Shown here one piece after another: positions 8,612-16,590 of a DNA stretch of 30,938 nucleotides. The stretch is from positions 1 to 30,938 of the IMG/VR virus record IMGVR_UViG_3300042907_001290, one strand, 5' to 3'. The notes beneath the pieces are model-generated. The model saw only the letters and a program-made list of their open reading frames with translations, made no database searches and had not been told where the DNA came from. The stretch's first letter is position 1. Each line of letters starts with the position of its first letter. Both the position numbers and the translations under genes were made by a program. The stretch is from a virus.

Positions 8612-9205
8612 ATGGCACGTTCAGCTGCAACAGACCCAATTCGTAACTTTAAATTCCAGGTTACGATCAATACCTCAGGCGCTCTTGGTGCCGCTACTAC
8701 AGGACTAGGCAGCATCGGTTTTGCCGCTATGTCTGGTCTCTCAGTTAACAACGAAATGGTTGGTTACCGTGAAGGTGGAATGAACACCCACCCGCACAAG
8801 TTCATTGGTCAATCAGACTTTGCTCCGGTTACCTTTAGCCGTGGTGTATTTGCAAAGCAAGACCAGTTGTACAAGTGGCAGCAATTCTTGCATTCGTGGA
8901 ACCAAGCTTCAGGTGGTTCAACTAGCGCAGACAATGATTATCGTTGTGACATTTTGGTCAAAGTATTTGATCACCCTGTTTCTTCTGGCAGCTACAGCAC
9001 CCCTGGTGATGTAAACGGAAACGTAGGCAACGTTGGTGACGCTCGCTTTGGCTTCAAGCTGTTTAACTGCTTCCCTGGAACCTATTCATTGAACGACCTT
9101 AACGCTGGTGACAGTGGTATCATGGTCCAACAAATGACTCTTAACCACGAAGGCTTTGTGATAGCCTGGAATAAAGAAGACGTAGACAAACTCTCATCAA
9201 TCTAA
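8612..9205 (+). CDS. Tail tube protein (T4 gp19-like)
   Basis: A 197-residue protein 10 bases after the sheath stop, with a GGAG site before ATG. It shows the tube family's features: DPIRNFKFQVTIN at the start, a glycine-rich segment GFAAMSGLSVNNEMVGYREGG, then THPHKFIGQSDFAPVTFSRGV and LYKWQQFLHS. These match the pattern of gp19-like or XkdM-like tube proteins, in which a 'sGl....e...yreG' loop is followed by 'p....p..vt..rG'. It builds the hexameric inner tube through which DNA passes. It lies directly downstream of the sheath gene, as usual. Confidence 0.93.
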   Translation: MARSAATDPIRNFKFQVTINTSGALGAATTGLGSIGFAAMSGLSVNNEMVGYREGGMNTHPHKFIGQSDFAPVTFSRGVFAKQDQLYKWQQFLHSWNQASGGSTSADNDYRCDILVKVFDHPVSSGSYSTPGDVNGNVGNVGDARFGFKLFNCFPGTYSLNDLNAGDSGIMVQQMTLNHEGFVIAWNKEDVDKLSSI

Positions 9206-9227
9206 TACTTAAACATAGGATTACAAA

Positions 9228-10028
9228 TTGACAATTAAAGCAGATGCAGATGCGGTTAACTCCGCTATTCGTGAACCAGTTCCTGAACTACACGCCCCAG
9301 AGACAGTCTCAGCAACCCTTCAGCGTGGTCTAATTGACCCTGCTACGGGGTTGTGGCAGGTTGACTCAGAAGTGCGTGAAATGACCGGCGCTGATGAAGA
9401 GTACATGGCTTCCTTGGAATCAAAGAATGCCGTAACTTACGGTGAATACATGGCTACTTTGCTTAAGCGGACTGTTGTTCGTGTTGGTTCAATCAACATT
9501 AGCGACAACCCTTCAGCATTAGACAACCTTACAATCGGTGATCGTGACATCCTTTTCTTAGGTGTTGTCAAAGCAACTTACGGTACCTCAAAAGATTTTC
9601 AAGTTGCATGTGGTAGTTGTGGAAAAAGTAATGACATTGTTATGAATCTTGATGAGGATTTTCCAATTCAAACACCAAACGTAGATTTACGTGGTACAAC
9701 AAGTCACACCCTTCGTAAAGGTAAAGTTGTTAAATTGCGTGTTCCTACATCAGCAGACAACATGCAAATTGCCAAAAACGCACAATCTGCTTCAGCCCAG
9801 AACACCCTTATGATTGCAAAGTGTGCGGTCTGGGAAGATGGGGAAACGGCACCTACTGACGTTGAGGCATGGGCTAAGTCCCTTAACGTTGCCGACCGTA
9901 ATAACCTTGTTCGCAGCCTCCTTGAAATCAAAGCTGGCCCGAAAATCGAGGCGGTGAATGTCCCGTGCGCTCACTGTAACGAAGAAATGGTTATAAGGAT
10001 CGACTGGATCTCACTTTTACTTAGCTAA
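9228..10028 (+). CDS. Tail assembly chaperone / baseplate hub assembly protein, zero-frame product
   Basis: A 266-residue protein starting at TTG, with AGGA 7 bases upstream; no ATG occurs in frame for about 50 codons. It carries two C-x2-C pairs (C128, C131 and C247, C250), a probable zinc site. It lies between tube and tape measure genes, where myovirus tail assembly chaperones or T4 gp26/gp51-like proteins occur. The end overlaps an open +1 frame that continues for about 44 codons and contains a family-like tail, so a fraction of ribosomes probably shifts frame to make a longer product (see separate feature). Confidence 0.7.
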   Translation: MTIKADADAVNSAIREPVPELHAPETVSATLQRGLIDPATGLWQVDSEVREMTGADEEYMASLESKNAVTYGEYMATLLKRTVVRVGSINISDNPSALDNLTIGDRDILFLGVVKATYGTSKDFQVACGSCGKSNDIVMNLDEDFPIQTPNVDLRGTTSHTLRKGKVVKLRVPTSADNMQIAKNAQSASAQNTLMIAKCAVWEDGETAPTDVEAWAKSLNVADRNNLVRSLLEIKAGPKIEAVNVPCAHCNEEMVIRIDWISLLLS

Positions 10029-10161
10029 CATCAAATATACTTATTGGGAATACGAACTGATTGCTTCTGTTTACAAAGGGTTTAACCTCTCGGATTTACG
10101 GTCAATGACTGTACGCCAAAGGGACTTCTGGTTCCGTATGGCAAAATGGCGTAATACCTAA
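9228..10161 (+). CDS. Frameshifted tail assembly chaperone, long product
   Basis: The zero frame ends at TAA 10026-10028. In the +1 frame (equivalent to -2) there is an open stretch from 9997 to TAA 10159-10161, without a credible start codon, reading FYLANIKYTYWEYELIASV then RQRDFWFRMAKWRN. This 'YLAnI.ys..Ey' type of segment is what C-terminal extensions of myovirus chaperones look like. The shift must occur between 9997 and 10025; the run of four Ts at 10015-10018 next to CTT TTA CTT is a plausible slip site, but the exact position is not determined. Dual products at a set ratio are known for tail chaperones in many phages (often -1; +1 and -2 also known). The tape measure starts 12 bases later with its own GGAGG site. 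Confidence 0.65.
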
Positions 10162-10172
10162 CGGAGGAACCT

Positions 10173-12803
10173 ATGGCAGATAAACCAATCATTGGCGATG
10201 ATGGTGCAGTAGTATCCAAAAACATCCAAAAAGTAGAACGTGAAATGACGTCTGCCCTTAATAGGGTTCTAGACACTGTTGAAAAACGCCTAGACAAAAT
10301 TGGTCAAAAGTTTGCTGAAACAGTTAGTGGTGCGGTAAACGACTCTGCTGGTGGCAAGGTTGGTGGTGCTGGCACTAAATTTGCTGGTGGAATATTCCAA
10401 CCAACAAGTTCCGCAATTGGCAAGGGTGCCGAATCTGATGCGGAAAGCATCGGTGGAGTAGGTGGCATGCTTGGTAAGACCAAGATGATGGGTAACCTCA
10501 GTGCTACTGCAATGAATCGCATAAATATGGGTGTTACGGCAGTCAATATGGGCATTGACGCTGCAAACTCTAGGTTTGATCGTGGGCGAGAAGGTGTGCT
10601 TGAAGCAGACCGCATGTCTGTTCTTTATCAACAAATGACTGGTAAGAGCCAACTTGGTGTTAGCTCTACCTACAGAATGCCCCTTACCAACTACCGCCTA
10701 GGTGCAGGTGGTATTAATGCTTTGATGGGCTTAGAAGCCGCTACAGGCATCAGTGGTCGCCAACAGGCTTCAAGTGTTGAAGCTTTCCGTACCATGTCTG
10801 GCTACACCATGGGTGCTGGTGAGGCAACTGGAATGATCGGAAACTTAGCAAGTGCCTCAACTGTAAACCGTATGTTTATGATGGGCGGAACATCTCTTGT
10901 TGGTATTGGTGGAAAACAAAACTCGGCAATGGATGTTATGAAAGGAATTGTTAAGTCAGCAGGGCTTGATAATCCAGCAACCCTCAAAGGGGCATTGGCT
11001 CCAGGTTCAATTACTCGTTCAAAACTTTCAATGATGGGCGTACCTGAGGAAATGCAGACCCAAGCAATCCAATACGCTATGCAAAACCAAACCTTTCAAG
11101 GTAAGGGTGGCAAAGGTATGTATGACCCCAGCAAAGAAGCTGACCGTCGTAAAATGGGCATTGAGGAAAACTTTGCTACTCAAGTTGAAGAAACACAACG
11201 ACTAGAGACAAAGCGTGACGAAAACTTCTACCGTCGTCAAGTAGACAACTACGCCCACCTTGAGCGCCAAACACAAACCTTAACTAAAGCTTTTGGTGCG
11301 TTAGAAGATCAACTTTCTGGAATCCTTGGAGCAGTTGGATCTAATAAAATTGGAACATCAATTTTTCAATCTTTAACGGGCCCATTAGGAGACCCTGATG
11401 GTTCAAGCGGCCCGTCGAGTACGCCTATGCCTCAAAATGTTTCTGCAGCAGCGGCTCAAACATCTTTTAGTAACCTTAACGCTCAGTTTAAAGAACGACT
11501 TACCAGGATGATGAAAGATAACCCAAATGTTACATTTGGGCAAGGTGTTCGTTCATCAGCTGATCAGCGGACAATGTTCTTATCTCGTTATACCAAAACA
11601 AACTCACCAACAAGTGCTGACGGTAAAAAGAACTGGGAATGGGATGGGGCTTACTGGGAGCACACAAGTGGTGCTCCAGCAGCACCTCCAGGACGCTCTA
11701 TGCACGAAATTGGACTTGCAGCAGACCTTGGTGGAGACTTGGAATGGGTTGTTAGGAATGCCCATAAATATGGATTAAAACACTTTGGTGATGTTAACGG
11801 TGAAAACTGGCACGTACAGCCTGCCGAACTACCGAATGGTAGAGCTGCTTATGAAAAAGGTGGCGCTATTTGGGGTAAGGGTCCGGCAGGAGCTGCACCA
11901 TTTGACCCAAATTCTGACTTTGGTGATTCATTAGACCACGCAACTAGTGGCAGGTCGTCAGCCAAAACTACCTCTTCTAGTCCACGTTCAGGCACTAGTA
12001 GTGGGAGTATTAGTGGGAGTATGCGCGCCCCAACAATTTCTGAAAGAGTTGCAGCACAATTAAGTCCAATTGGTGCTGGCGGTTCTAGTGCTCCATCTGG
12101 ACGTAGGGTAATATCTGGTCGAGTTAAGGGGGCTAGTGGCACTGCCGTCATTACATCTTCAAACTTGCCTTTTGGTGGGCAAGCACCATCTGGCGTAAAC
12201 ATCACGCAATGGTCTACTGACTTTTTAAATAGGGTTGGAGCGCCGGTTACTGAGTCAAACCTTCAAGCAATGGCATCGTGGATTGCCAGTGAAGGAACTA
12301 GGGCTGCTTTTAACCCTCTTGCTGTGCTTGGAAACCCAGATGCTGGAGAACTTGGTTGGACTGAATTTAATGCTTCTGGAGTAACTAACTTTACAAGTTA
12401 CGAACAAGGTCTGGAATACAACGTTAGGCATATGACTAAACATGGTGTAGGCGTTATTAATGCTTTAAAAAATAAAAGCAATAATCCTTATGATATTGCT
12501 ACCTCAATTGAAAACGCTTACTTTCAGGGTAGCGGTTCAGATAAAAACACCCTTGTGCGTCAAAACCTGCAAGCACGCCATATCCCTGAACCTTCAGGAG
12601 ACCCAGTGGGTACAAGGATGAGTGGAGGCGGTGGCGGGGGTGGAAATGTTTCCCTTTCAGGTGGACACACTTTTAATATCAATCCAACCATTAATGTTTC
12701 TGGTGGTGGCACTGGTTATCAAATTGACATGCAAAAAATTGCACATGAAATAGCAGTTTTAACTCGCCGTGAATTAGAACTTGAAATGTTAAGGAGTAAC
12801 TAA
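10173..12803 (+). CDS. Tape measure protein with M15 peptidase and lysozyme-like domains
   Basis: An 876-residue protein in the tape measure position, preceded by GGAGG. Residues 1-410 are helical, glycine- and methionine-rich, compatible with the length-determining part. Residues about 435-560 look like an M15 (VanY-type) D,D-peptidase or L-Ala-D-Glu endopeptidase: R460 in GVRSSADQ, H511 and D518 in SMHEIGLAADL, and E544 with H547 in ENWHV, the usual zinc and catalytic residues. Residues about 680-790 resemble tail-associated lysozyme-like domains (WIASEGTRAAFNPLAV with candidate catalytic E707, then FTSYEQGLEYNVRHM). Thr/Ser/Gly linkers and a poly-glycine stretch follow. It would set tail length and open the peptidoglycan. 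The stop overlaps the next start. Confidence 0.82.
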   Translation: MADKPIIGDDGAVVSKNIQKVEREMTSALNRVLDTVEKRLDKIGQKFAETVSGAVNDSAGGKVGGAGTKFAGGIFQPTSSAIGKGAESDAESIGGVGGMLGKTKMMGNLSATAMNRINMGVTAVNMGIDAANSRFDRGREGVLEADRMSVLYQQMTGKSQLGVSSTYRMPLTNYRLGAGGINALMGLEAATGISGRQQASSVEAFRTMSGYTMGAGEATGMIGNLASASTVNRMFMMGGTSLVGIGGKQNSAMDVMKGIVKSAGLDNPATLKGALAPGSITRSKLSMMGVPEEMQTQAIQYAMQNQTFQGKGGKGMYDPSKEADRRKMGIEENFATQVEETQRLETKRDENFYRRQVDNYAHLERQTQTLTKAFGALEDQLSGILGAVGSNKIGTSIFQSLTGPLGDPDGSSGPSSTPMPQNVSAAAAQTSFSNLNAQFKERLTRMMKDNPNVTFGQGVRSSADQRTMFLSRYTKTNSPTSADGKKNWEWDGAYWEHTSGAPAAPPGRSMHEIGLAADLGGDLEWVVRNAHKYGLKHFGDVNGENWHVQPAELPNGRAAYEKGGAIWGKGPAGAAPFDPNSDFGDSLDHATSGRSSAKTTSSSPRSGTSSGSISGSMRAPTISERVAAQLSPIGAGGSSAPSGRRVISGRVKGASGTAVITSSNLPFGGQAPSGVNITQWSTDFLNRVGAPVTESNLQAMASWIASEGTRAAFNPLAVLGNPDAGELGWTEFNASGVTNFTSYEQGLEYNVRHMTKHGVGVINALKNKSNNPYDIATSIENAYFQGSGSDKNTLVRQNLQARHIPEPSGDPVGTRMSGGGGGGGNVSLSGGHTFNINPTINVSGGGTGYQIDMQKIAHEIAVLTRRELELEMLRSN

Positions 12804-14533
12804 TGGGTTACCGCGAAGATGGGATGTTTGGGTTTGTTGATAAGTACCCAATTAGTAGTGGGATTACAAACCCAAACTTTACTTACCCCACTAGAAGCAT
12901 TAGGTTTCTTGAAGCCCAGGCAGCACTTGACAAAGTAAAAGATAGTTACAAGCTACATCGTGGGTATATTAGAAACTTAGATCAACCTGCTTTAGGTAAA
13001 GATTTTCCCGTAAGTAAGTGTAAATTTCAATTTAATCCGCAAGAAATTCGTCAAGACGTACAAATGCGTCAAGACGTTTACCATGCAATTTTGCAAGACC
13101 CTGCACAACTTACTCAGCCACTTGGTGCTGAAACAAGTTTTTCTTTTGATCTAGTTTTTGATAGGTCAATGGAACTTTCGTCAGGTAAATACAGTAAAAA
13201 CGTTGGTGGATACGGCATATCCTCTAACCCAACTACAGATATAAATGGGTCAAACAGTCTAAATGACGTCTATGACATTGGTGTTTTGGCAGACTTAAGA
13301 GTTTTTTACGCAGTAATTGGTCAAGGTTTCTCAAAAGAAATGCTTGAATTTCAAACTGCAGCAGCTAAAAAAGCTTATGAAACTGCAGAAGCTTCAGGAG
13401 CGTCAGCTGGTTCTCCAGCAGTTGAATATCTTTATGATGATGAAGAAATTAAAAAAACATTAGAAGTTAATTATGGTAACTCAGCGTTCTTAATGCCAAA
13501 CCCAGTTCGTGTTATGTTTTCTTCGTTGTTTATGGTAGACGGTTTTGTTACTGCAACAAGTGTTGCTTTTTTAAAGTTCAACACAAACATGGTTCCTATG
13601 CAGTGCAAAGTAACTATTTCAATGAGTGCTATGTACATTGGGTTTGCAAAACAAGATACATTCCTAACAACTAGCTTTAAGGATGCAGCTGAACAAAAAC
13701 GTACGGATGATGCTGAACTTGCCGCAACAAAACAAGAAATTAATACAGCAGCAGCTAAAACACTTAATATTTTTAAACTTGCTGCTGATGGTAGGGATGC
13801 GGATAATTCAGGCAGTGGTACATGGGATAAGCCCATTGTAAATGATGCCCCCTCCTGGGCATTTGGTATTAAAGACTCAATTGAAGCATCAAACAGTGAT
13901 GGATTTAGAACTTTTTATGCAGGTTTTCCAAGTGTTGAACCAAAACCAGGTGGAAAAACAACAAATACAAATGGTGTTGACACTCGCGTTGGAAATGACA
14001 TTGATTCAATTTTAAAGTTATATGAAGCTGGTTCAAGTCCGACTATTGAATATAGTTGGTCATTAAACATTTATGGGCCAGGCGCTGGGGCAACAGCAGG
14101 AATGTCACAAGCTACTGCAGCTGCTGCAGTAGCAGCTAAGTCATACCCAAGTGACACCATTAAACTAATGGGTGCTTACGCAGCATCAGAAACTGCTTCT
14201 TCTCAAGACGAATGGGGTTATGGCGACTCTAGTCCAGGAGATGGGGCTGAAAGGATCAGGAGAAAAACATACCTTCCTAAAGAATCTTGGATGCCTGCTA
14301 ACTCGGCTAGCGACGCATGGGTTGAACGTGCCTACAACGATGTGCCTGACTACATTAAAACTTCTTATTATATTGTTGACATAGCCATATCAGTATCGGT
14401 GCGTGCTGGCACAGAAGTTGCGACTACAAAAAATGCAAATAAAAGTCTTGTTGTATATGGGCAAGACACAATTGGTGAACATAAGTTTTCGTTGGCTTGG
14501 CTTGCAAGTACCCCTGTAATAATTGTTGGGTGA
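12803..14533 (+). CDS. Tube initiator / baseplate hub-adaptor protein (CIS tube-like)
   Basis: A 576-residue protein. Residues 70-150 contain KCKFQFNPQEIRQDVQMRQDV and ETSFSFDLVFDRSMEL, the pattern of the tube-like N-terminal domain found in contractile injection system proteins (XkdP/Afp7 type: a F.FNP.e motif followed by a F.l.fd strand). Later regions are charged and helical (alanine-rich 285-325). It is followed by a separate 80-residue LysM-like protein, matching the arrangement of tube-domain plus LysM in other contractile systems, here split in two genes. It probably joins the tube to the hub. The start overlaps the tape measure stop (TAATG), with AAGGAG upstream. Confidence 0.7.
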   Translation: MGYREDGMFGFVDKYPISSGITNPNFTYPTRSIRFLEAQAALDKVKDSYKLHRGYIRNLDQPALGKDFPVSKCKFQFNPQEIRQDVQMRQDVYHAILQDPAQLTQPLGAETSFSFDLVFDRSMELSSGKYSKNVGGYGISSNPTTDINGSNSLNDVYDIGVLADLRVFYAVIGQGFSKEMLEFQTAAAKKAYETAEASGASAGSPAVEYLYDDEEIKKTLEVNYGNSAFLMPNPVRVMFSSLFMVDGFVTATSVAFLKFNTNMVPMQCKVTISMSAMYIGFAKQDTFLTTSFKDAAEQKRTDDAELAATKQEINTAAAKTLNIFKLAADGRDADNSGSGTWDKPIVNDAPSWAFGIKDSIEASNSDGFRTFYAGFPSVEPKPGGKTTNTNGVDTRVGNDIDSILKLYEAGSSPTIEYSWSLNIYGPGAGATAGMSQATAAAAVAAKSYPSDTIKLMGAYAASETASSQDEWGYGDSSPGDGAERIRRKTYLPKESWMPANSASDAWVERAYNDVPDYIKTSYYIVDIAISVSVRAGTEVATTKNANKSLVVYGQDTIGEHKFSLAWLASTPVIIVG

Positions 14534-14546
14534 GTAAAGGATTATT

Positions 14547-14789
14547 ATGGCAAATTACACAGTTTCAAGTAGGTATCGTTTGTCTAATGGTGGACGTACT
14601 GCAGATAGGGTTGTGAACCCTGGGGGAAATTATTATCAGTACACTTCACGTGAAGGGGACACCTTTCCAATACTTGCTGCAAAGGTATTGAATGATAGTT
14701 CTAGGTATTGGGAAATTGCTGATATAAATCCGCAACTCCAATGGCCAGATGTTATCCCAACAGGAACAGTACTTAGGATCCCAACGTGA
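14547..14789 (+). CDS. LysM-like small baseplate protein
   Basis: An 80-residue protein with AAAGGA 6 bases before ATG. Residues 30-80 form a LysM-type unit: YTSREGDTFPILAAKVL, then RYWEIADINPQL, then PTGTVLRIP. The pattern 'G.t...la....n....w..i...N......i..G..l.iP' is shared by LysM proteins and P2 gpX-type baseplate proteins. It may bind peptidoglycan or, more likely, stabilise the hub in the baseplate. It overlaps the next gene by four bases (GTGA). Confidence 0.8.
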   Translation: MANYTVSSRYRLSNGGRTADRVVNPGGNYYQYTSREGDTFPILAAKVLNDSSRYWEIADINPQLQWPDVIPTGTVLRIPT

Positions 14790-15952
14790 TAGTTCATAGT
14801 GGCAATCCACTTTCACCAAAAGTTGTTGTGAGATTGAATGATGTAGAGGTTAACTACAAATCAATTGCAAAAATTGTTATTGACTTAGCAGCAAACAAAC
14901 ACGATGTTGTTTCTCTGCACGTAGCTGGTATCCCACCCAAGGCAATTACCGATTATATTGACGCAGCAGTTAGTGTGACTGTAACTTTAGGTCCTGGAAG
15001 AACAACTGAGTTTCGTGGCTATGTACTATATGTAGAACCTGAATCTATTAGCGGATCGTCAATTGTTAATAACAGCCCATTTCAATTGACACGTATTGTG
15101 TGTTTTGGTGCATCTTTAAATATGAAAGGCACTAAAACGCGCATATGGGAAAACGCTTCTGTTGTAACCATTGCTAAAGATATGGCAACAACTTACGGAT
15201 TTAGCTTAGATGTACTTGACGACGGTTTTAAACTACCTAGAGTTGTACAAACTAAACAATCTGATTGGGAATTTTTAAATATGTTTTGTAGTACATACGG
15301 ATATTCAATTTCCGTGAGTGCTACACATATGCATATCTGGGACCCATTTAAAGCTATTGGTAGGCGCCCTTCTTATGAGACCCTTACAGCACCCATTAGC
15401 TCGTCTAACCCATCGCCAGGAACAATTTTAAAGTTTAATGGCACTTTTGGTTATCTAACTCCAGAAGGTGTTTCTTGGAACTACTCAGTTAATTCTATTG
15501 ATGACACCGGAACAATCAACACATCAGTAGGAGACCACACTGACCCAGAATTTTCATGGTCTGGCGTTGGTCACGGCTCAAAATACAACTCAGCTTTACG
15601 TAGTTCAGCTTTATCTGTTGGTGAAGCTCAAAAACTAGTAGCTGCTGAAATACGTAAGAAACTACCGTTTAATGCCGTGGTTGAGGCTAACTCAACAATA
15701 GGAACAGTACCTGGTGGTATTGTTAATATTGAAGGTTATAAGTCTAATTTTGAAGGGTTATGGTACGTAAAGTCAGTAAAACATACAATTGGTGGCGCTA
15801 GTTGTGTAACAACTTTAAATATATCTAGAGATTTTAATACAACTTCTGAATACATTGTCCCACCTACAGAGTTGGCAGACAACCCCCCAGATTCAAAATA
15901 CGTAAACAACAGATGGCAAAGTAGCGTTGAAAGAATGCATATATATGTATGA
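14786..15952 (+). CDS. Baseplate hub protein (gp27/gpD-like)
   Basis: A 388-residue protein starting at GTG, with AGGA upstream and a four-base overlap with the LysM gene. It has the composition of VgrG/gp27/gpD-type hub proteins: an N-terminal beta domain (VVVRLNDVEVNYKSIAKIVID), a helical middle with SVVTIAKDMATTYGFSL and the segment QTKQSDWEFLNMFCSTYGYSISV (the family's 'q..esdwefl..la..~g' motif), and a C-terminal beta domain (ANSTIGTVPGGIVNIEGY, then LWYVKSVKHTIGGASCVTTLNI, as in late control D proteins). It forms the trimeric hub connecting the tube to the spike. Confidence 0.85.
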   Translation: MIVHSGNPLSPKVVVRLNDVEVNYKSIAKIVIDLAANKHDVVSLHVAGIPPKAITDYIDAAVSVTVTLGPGRTTEFRGYVLYVEPESISGSSIVNNSPFQLTRIVCFGASLNMKGTKTRIWENASVVTIAKDMATTYGFSLDVLDDGFKLPRVVQTKQSDWEFLNMFCSTYGYSISVSATHMHIWDPFKAIGRRPSYETLTAPISSSNPSPGTILKFNGTFGYLTPEGVSWNYSVNSIDDTGTINTSVGDHTDPEFSWSGVGHGSKYNSALRSSALSVGEAQKLVAAEIRKKLPFNAVVEANSTIGTVPGGIVNIEGYKSNFEGLWYVKSVKHTIGGASCVTTLNISRDFNTTSEYIVPPTELADNPPDSKYVNNRWQSSVERMHIYV

Positions 15953-16172
15953 CGGAATGAAATTATACAGAGGCGTTGTTTCTTACAGCGCAGGTACTTC
16001 AATTTACGTTCAAATACCTGCCTTACTTGGAACAACGGTATCACTGCCAGTATCAACTATTATTAACACACCAACAGTGTCTACTGGTGACCAAGTTATT
16101 GTTGCTGTTGAAGACTCAAAAGTTTCAAACGTACACATAATTTCTTGGCCTGGAATTGGTGGAGGAGCGTAA
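15945..16172 (+). CDS. Baseplate spike / gpV-like OB-fold protein
   Basis: A 75-residue protein. The frame is open from a TTG at 15927, but ATG at 15945 overlaps the stop of the hub gene and has GAAAGA about 9 bases upstream, so it is chosen; ATG at 15957 is a second option. The product is beta-rich (KLYRGVVSYSAGTSIYVQIPALLG, then GDQVIVAVEDS), which is the OB-fold pattern of gp5/gpV baseplate proteins ('y.G.V.......v.V.ip...g'). It is short and lacks the C-terminal needle, so it is probably the OB domain alone. Stop overlaps the next start (TAATG). Confidence 0.7.
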   Translation: MYDGMKLYRGVVSYSAGTSIYVQIPALLGTTVSLPVSTIINTPTVSTGDQVIVAVEDSKVSNVHIISWPGIGGGA

Positions 16173-16582
16173 TGAAATCAATAAAAGTGCCTTTTAACTT
16201 TAGTGGTGGACGTGTAGCTACAACGTCTTCCCCAACGGTTGCTGCTGAGCAAAAAATTATAAATGTATTGACTACCAATAAATACGAACGTGTTATGCGC
16301 CATCGTTACGGAGCAAATATTAATCAATTGTTATTTGACGAAATTGACGATCTTTCAATTGCTGACTTTGTTGTTGATGCCAAACAAGAAGCAACTGACA
16401 ATATTAGTAGAACTGCAGTTTTAGATATAAAGTTAACTCCAACAAACACTGTTGCTTCATATACCAATAGTGAAACAACATTAGGTATAACAGTTGTTTA
16501 CAGAATCCCATTAGGAGCACCTCAGGTTGTATCCTTTAAGGTAGCAGCACCTGGAATCACTACTGAAGACACCCCAATTTAG
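16172..16582 (+). CDS. Baseplate wedge protein, gp25/gpW-like
   Basis: A 136-residue protein with a strong GGAGGAG site. ATG at 16172 is used rather than an in-frame start further upstream inside the spike gene. It shows gp25-type features: an early 'pf.fs.Gg' (KVPFNFSGGRVATT), then VAAEQKIINVLTTNKYERVMRHRYGANINQLLFDEIDD, in which the 'e..i...lttn.gerv~.p.yG......~fe.~' pattern is well conserved, and a C-terminal strand pair. gp25-like proteins are core wedge components that initiate sheath polymerisation. Confidence 0.88.
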   Translation: MKSIKVPFNFSGGRVATTSSPTVAAEQKIINVLTTNKYERVMRHRYGANINQLLFDEIDDLSIADFVVDAKQEATDNISRTAVLDIKLTPTNTVASYTNSETTLGITVVYRIPLGAPQVVSFKVAAPGITTEDTPI

Positions 16583-16590
16583 GAGCAATC

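Noticed and set aside
10030-10161. Independent small gene after the chaperone
   Set aside because: In the +1 frame the first ATG would give only 18 residues and no other common start is present, so frameshifting explains the open frame better.
10304-10652. Overlapping minus-strand ORFs at the front of the tape measure gene
   Set aside because: Two frames are open at once opposite a Gly/Ala-rich coding region, which is a composition effect.
11849-12205. 118-aa minus-strand ORF opposite the tape measure gene
   Set aside because: It is the antisense of Pro/Gly/Ser-rich coding sequence, has no ribosome site, and lies fully within a well-supported gene on the other strand.
13471-13836. 121-aa minus-strand ORF within the tube initiator gene
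   Set aside because: No ribosome site, low-complexity hydrophobic and serine-rich content typical of antisense shadows, and no operon partner.
15736-16056. 106-aa minus-strand ORF across the hub-spike junction
   Set aside because: It crosses two supported plus-strand genes with coupled overlap and has no start signals.
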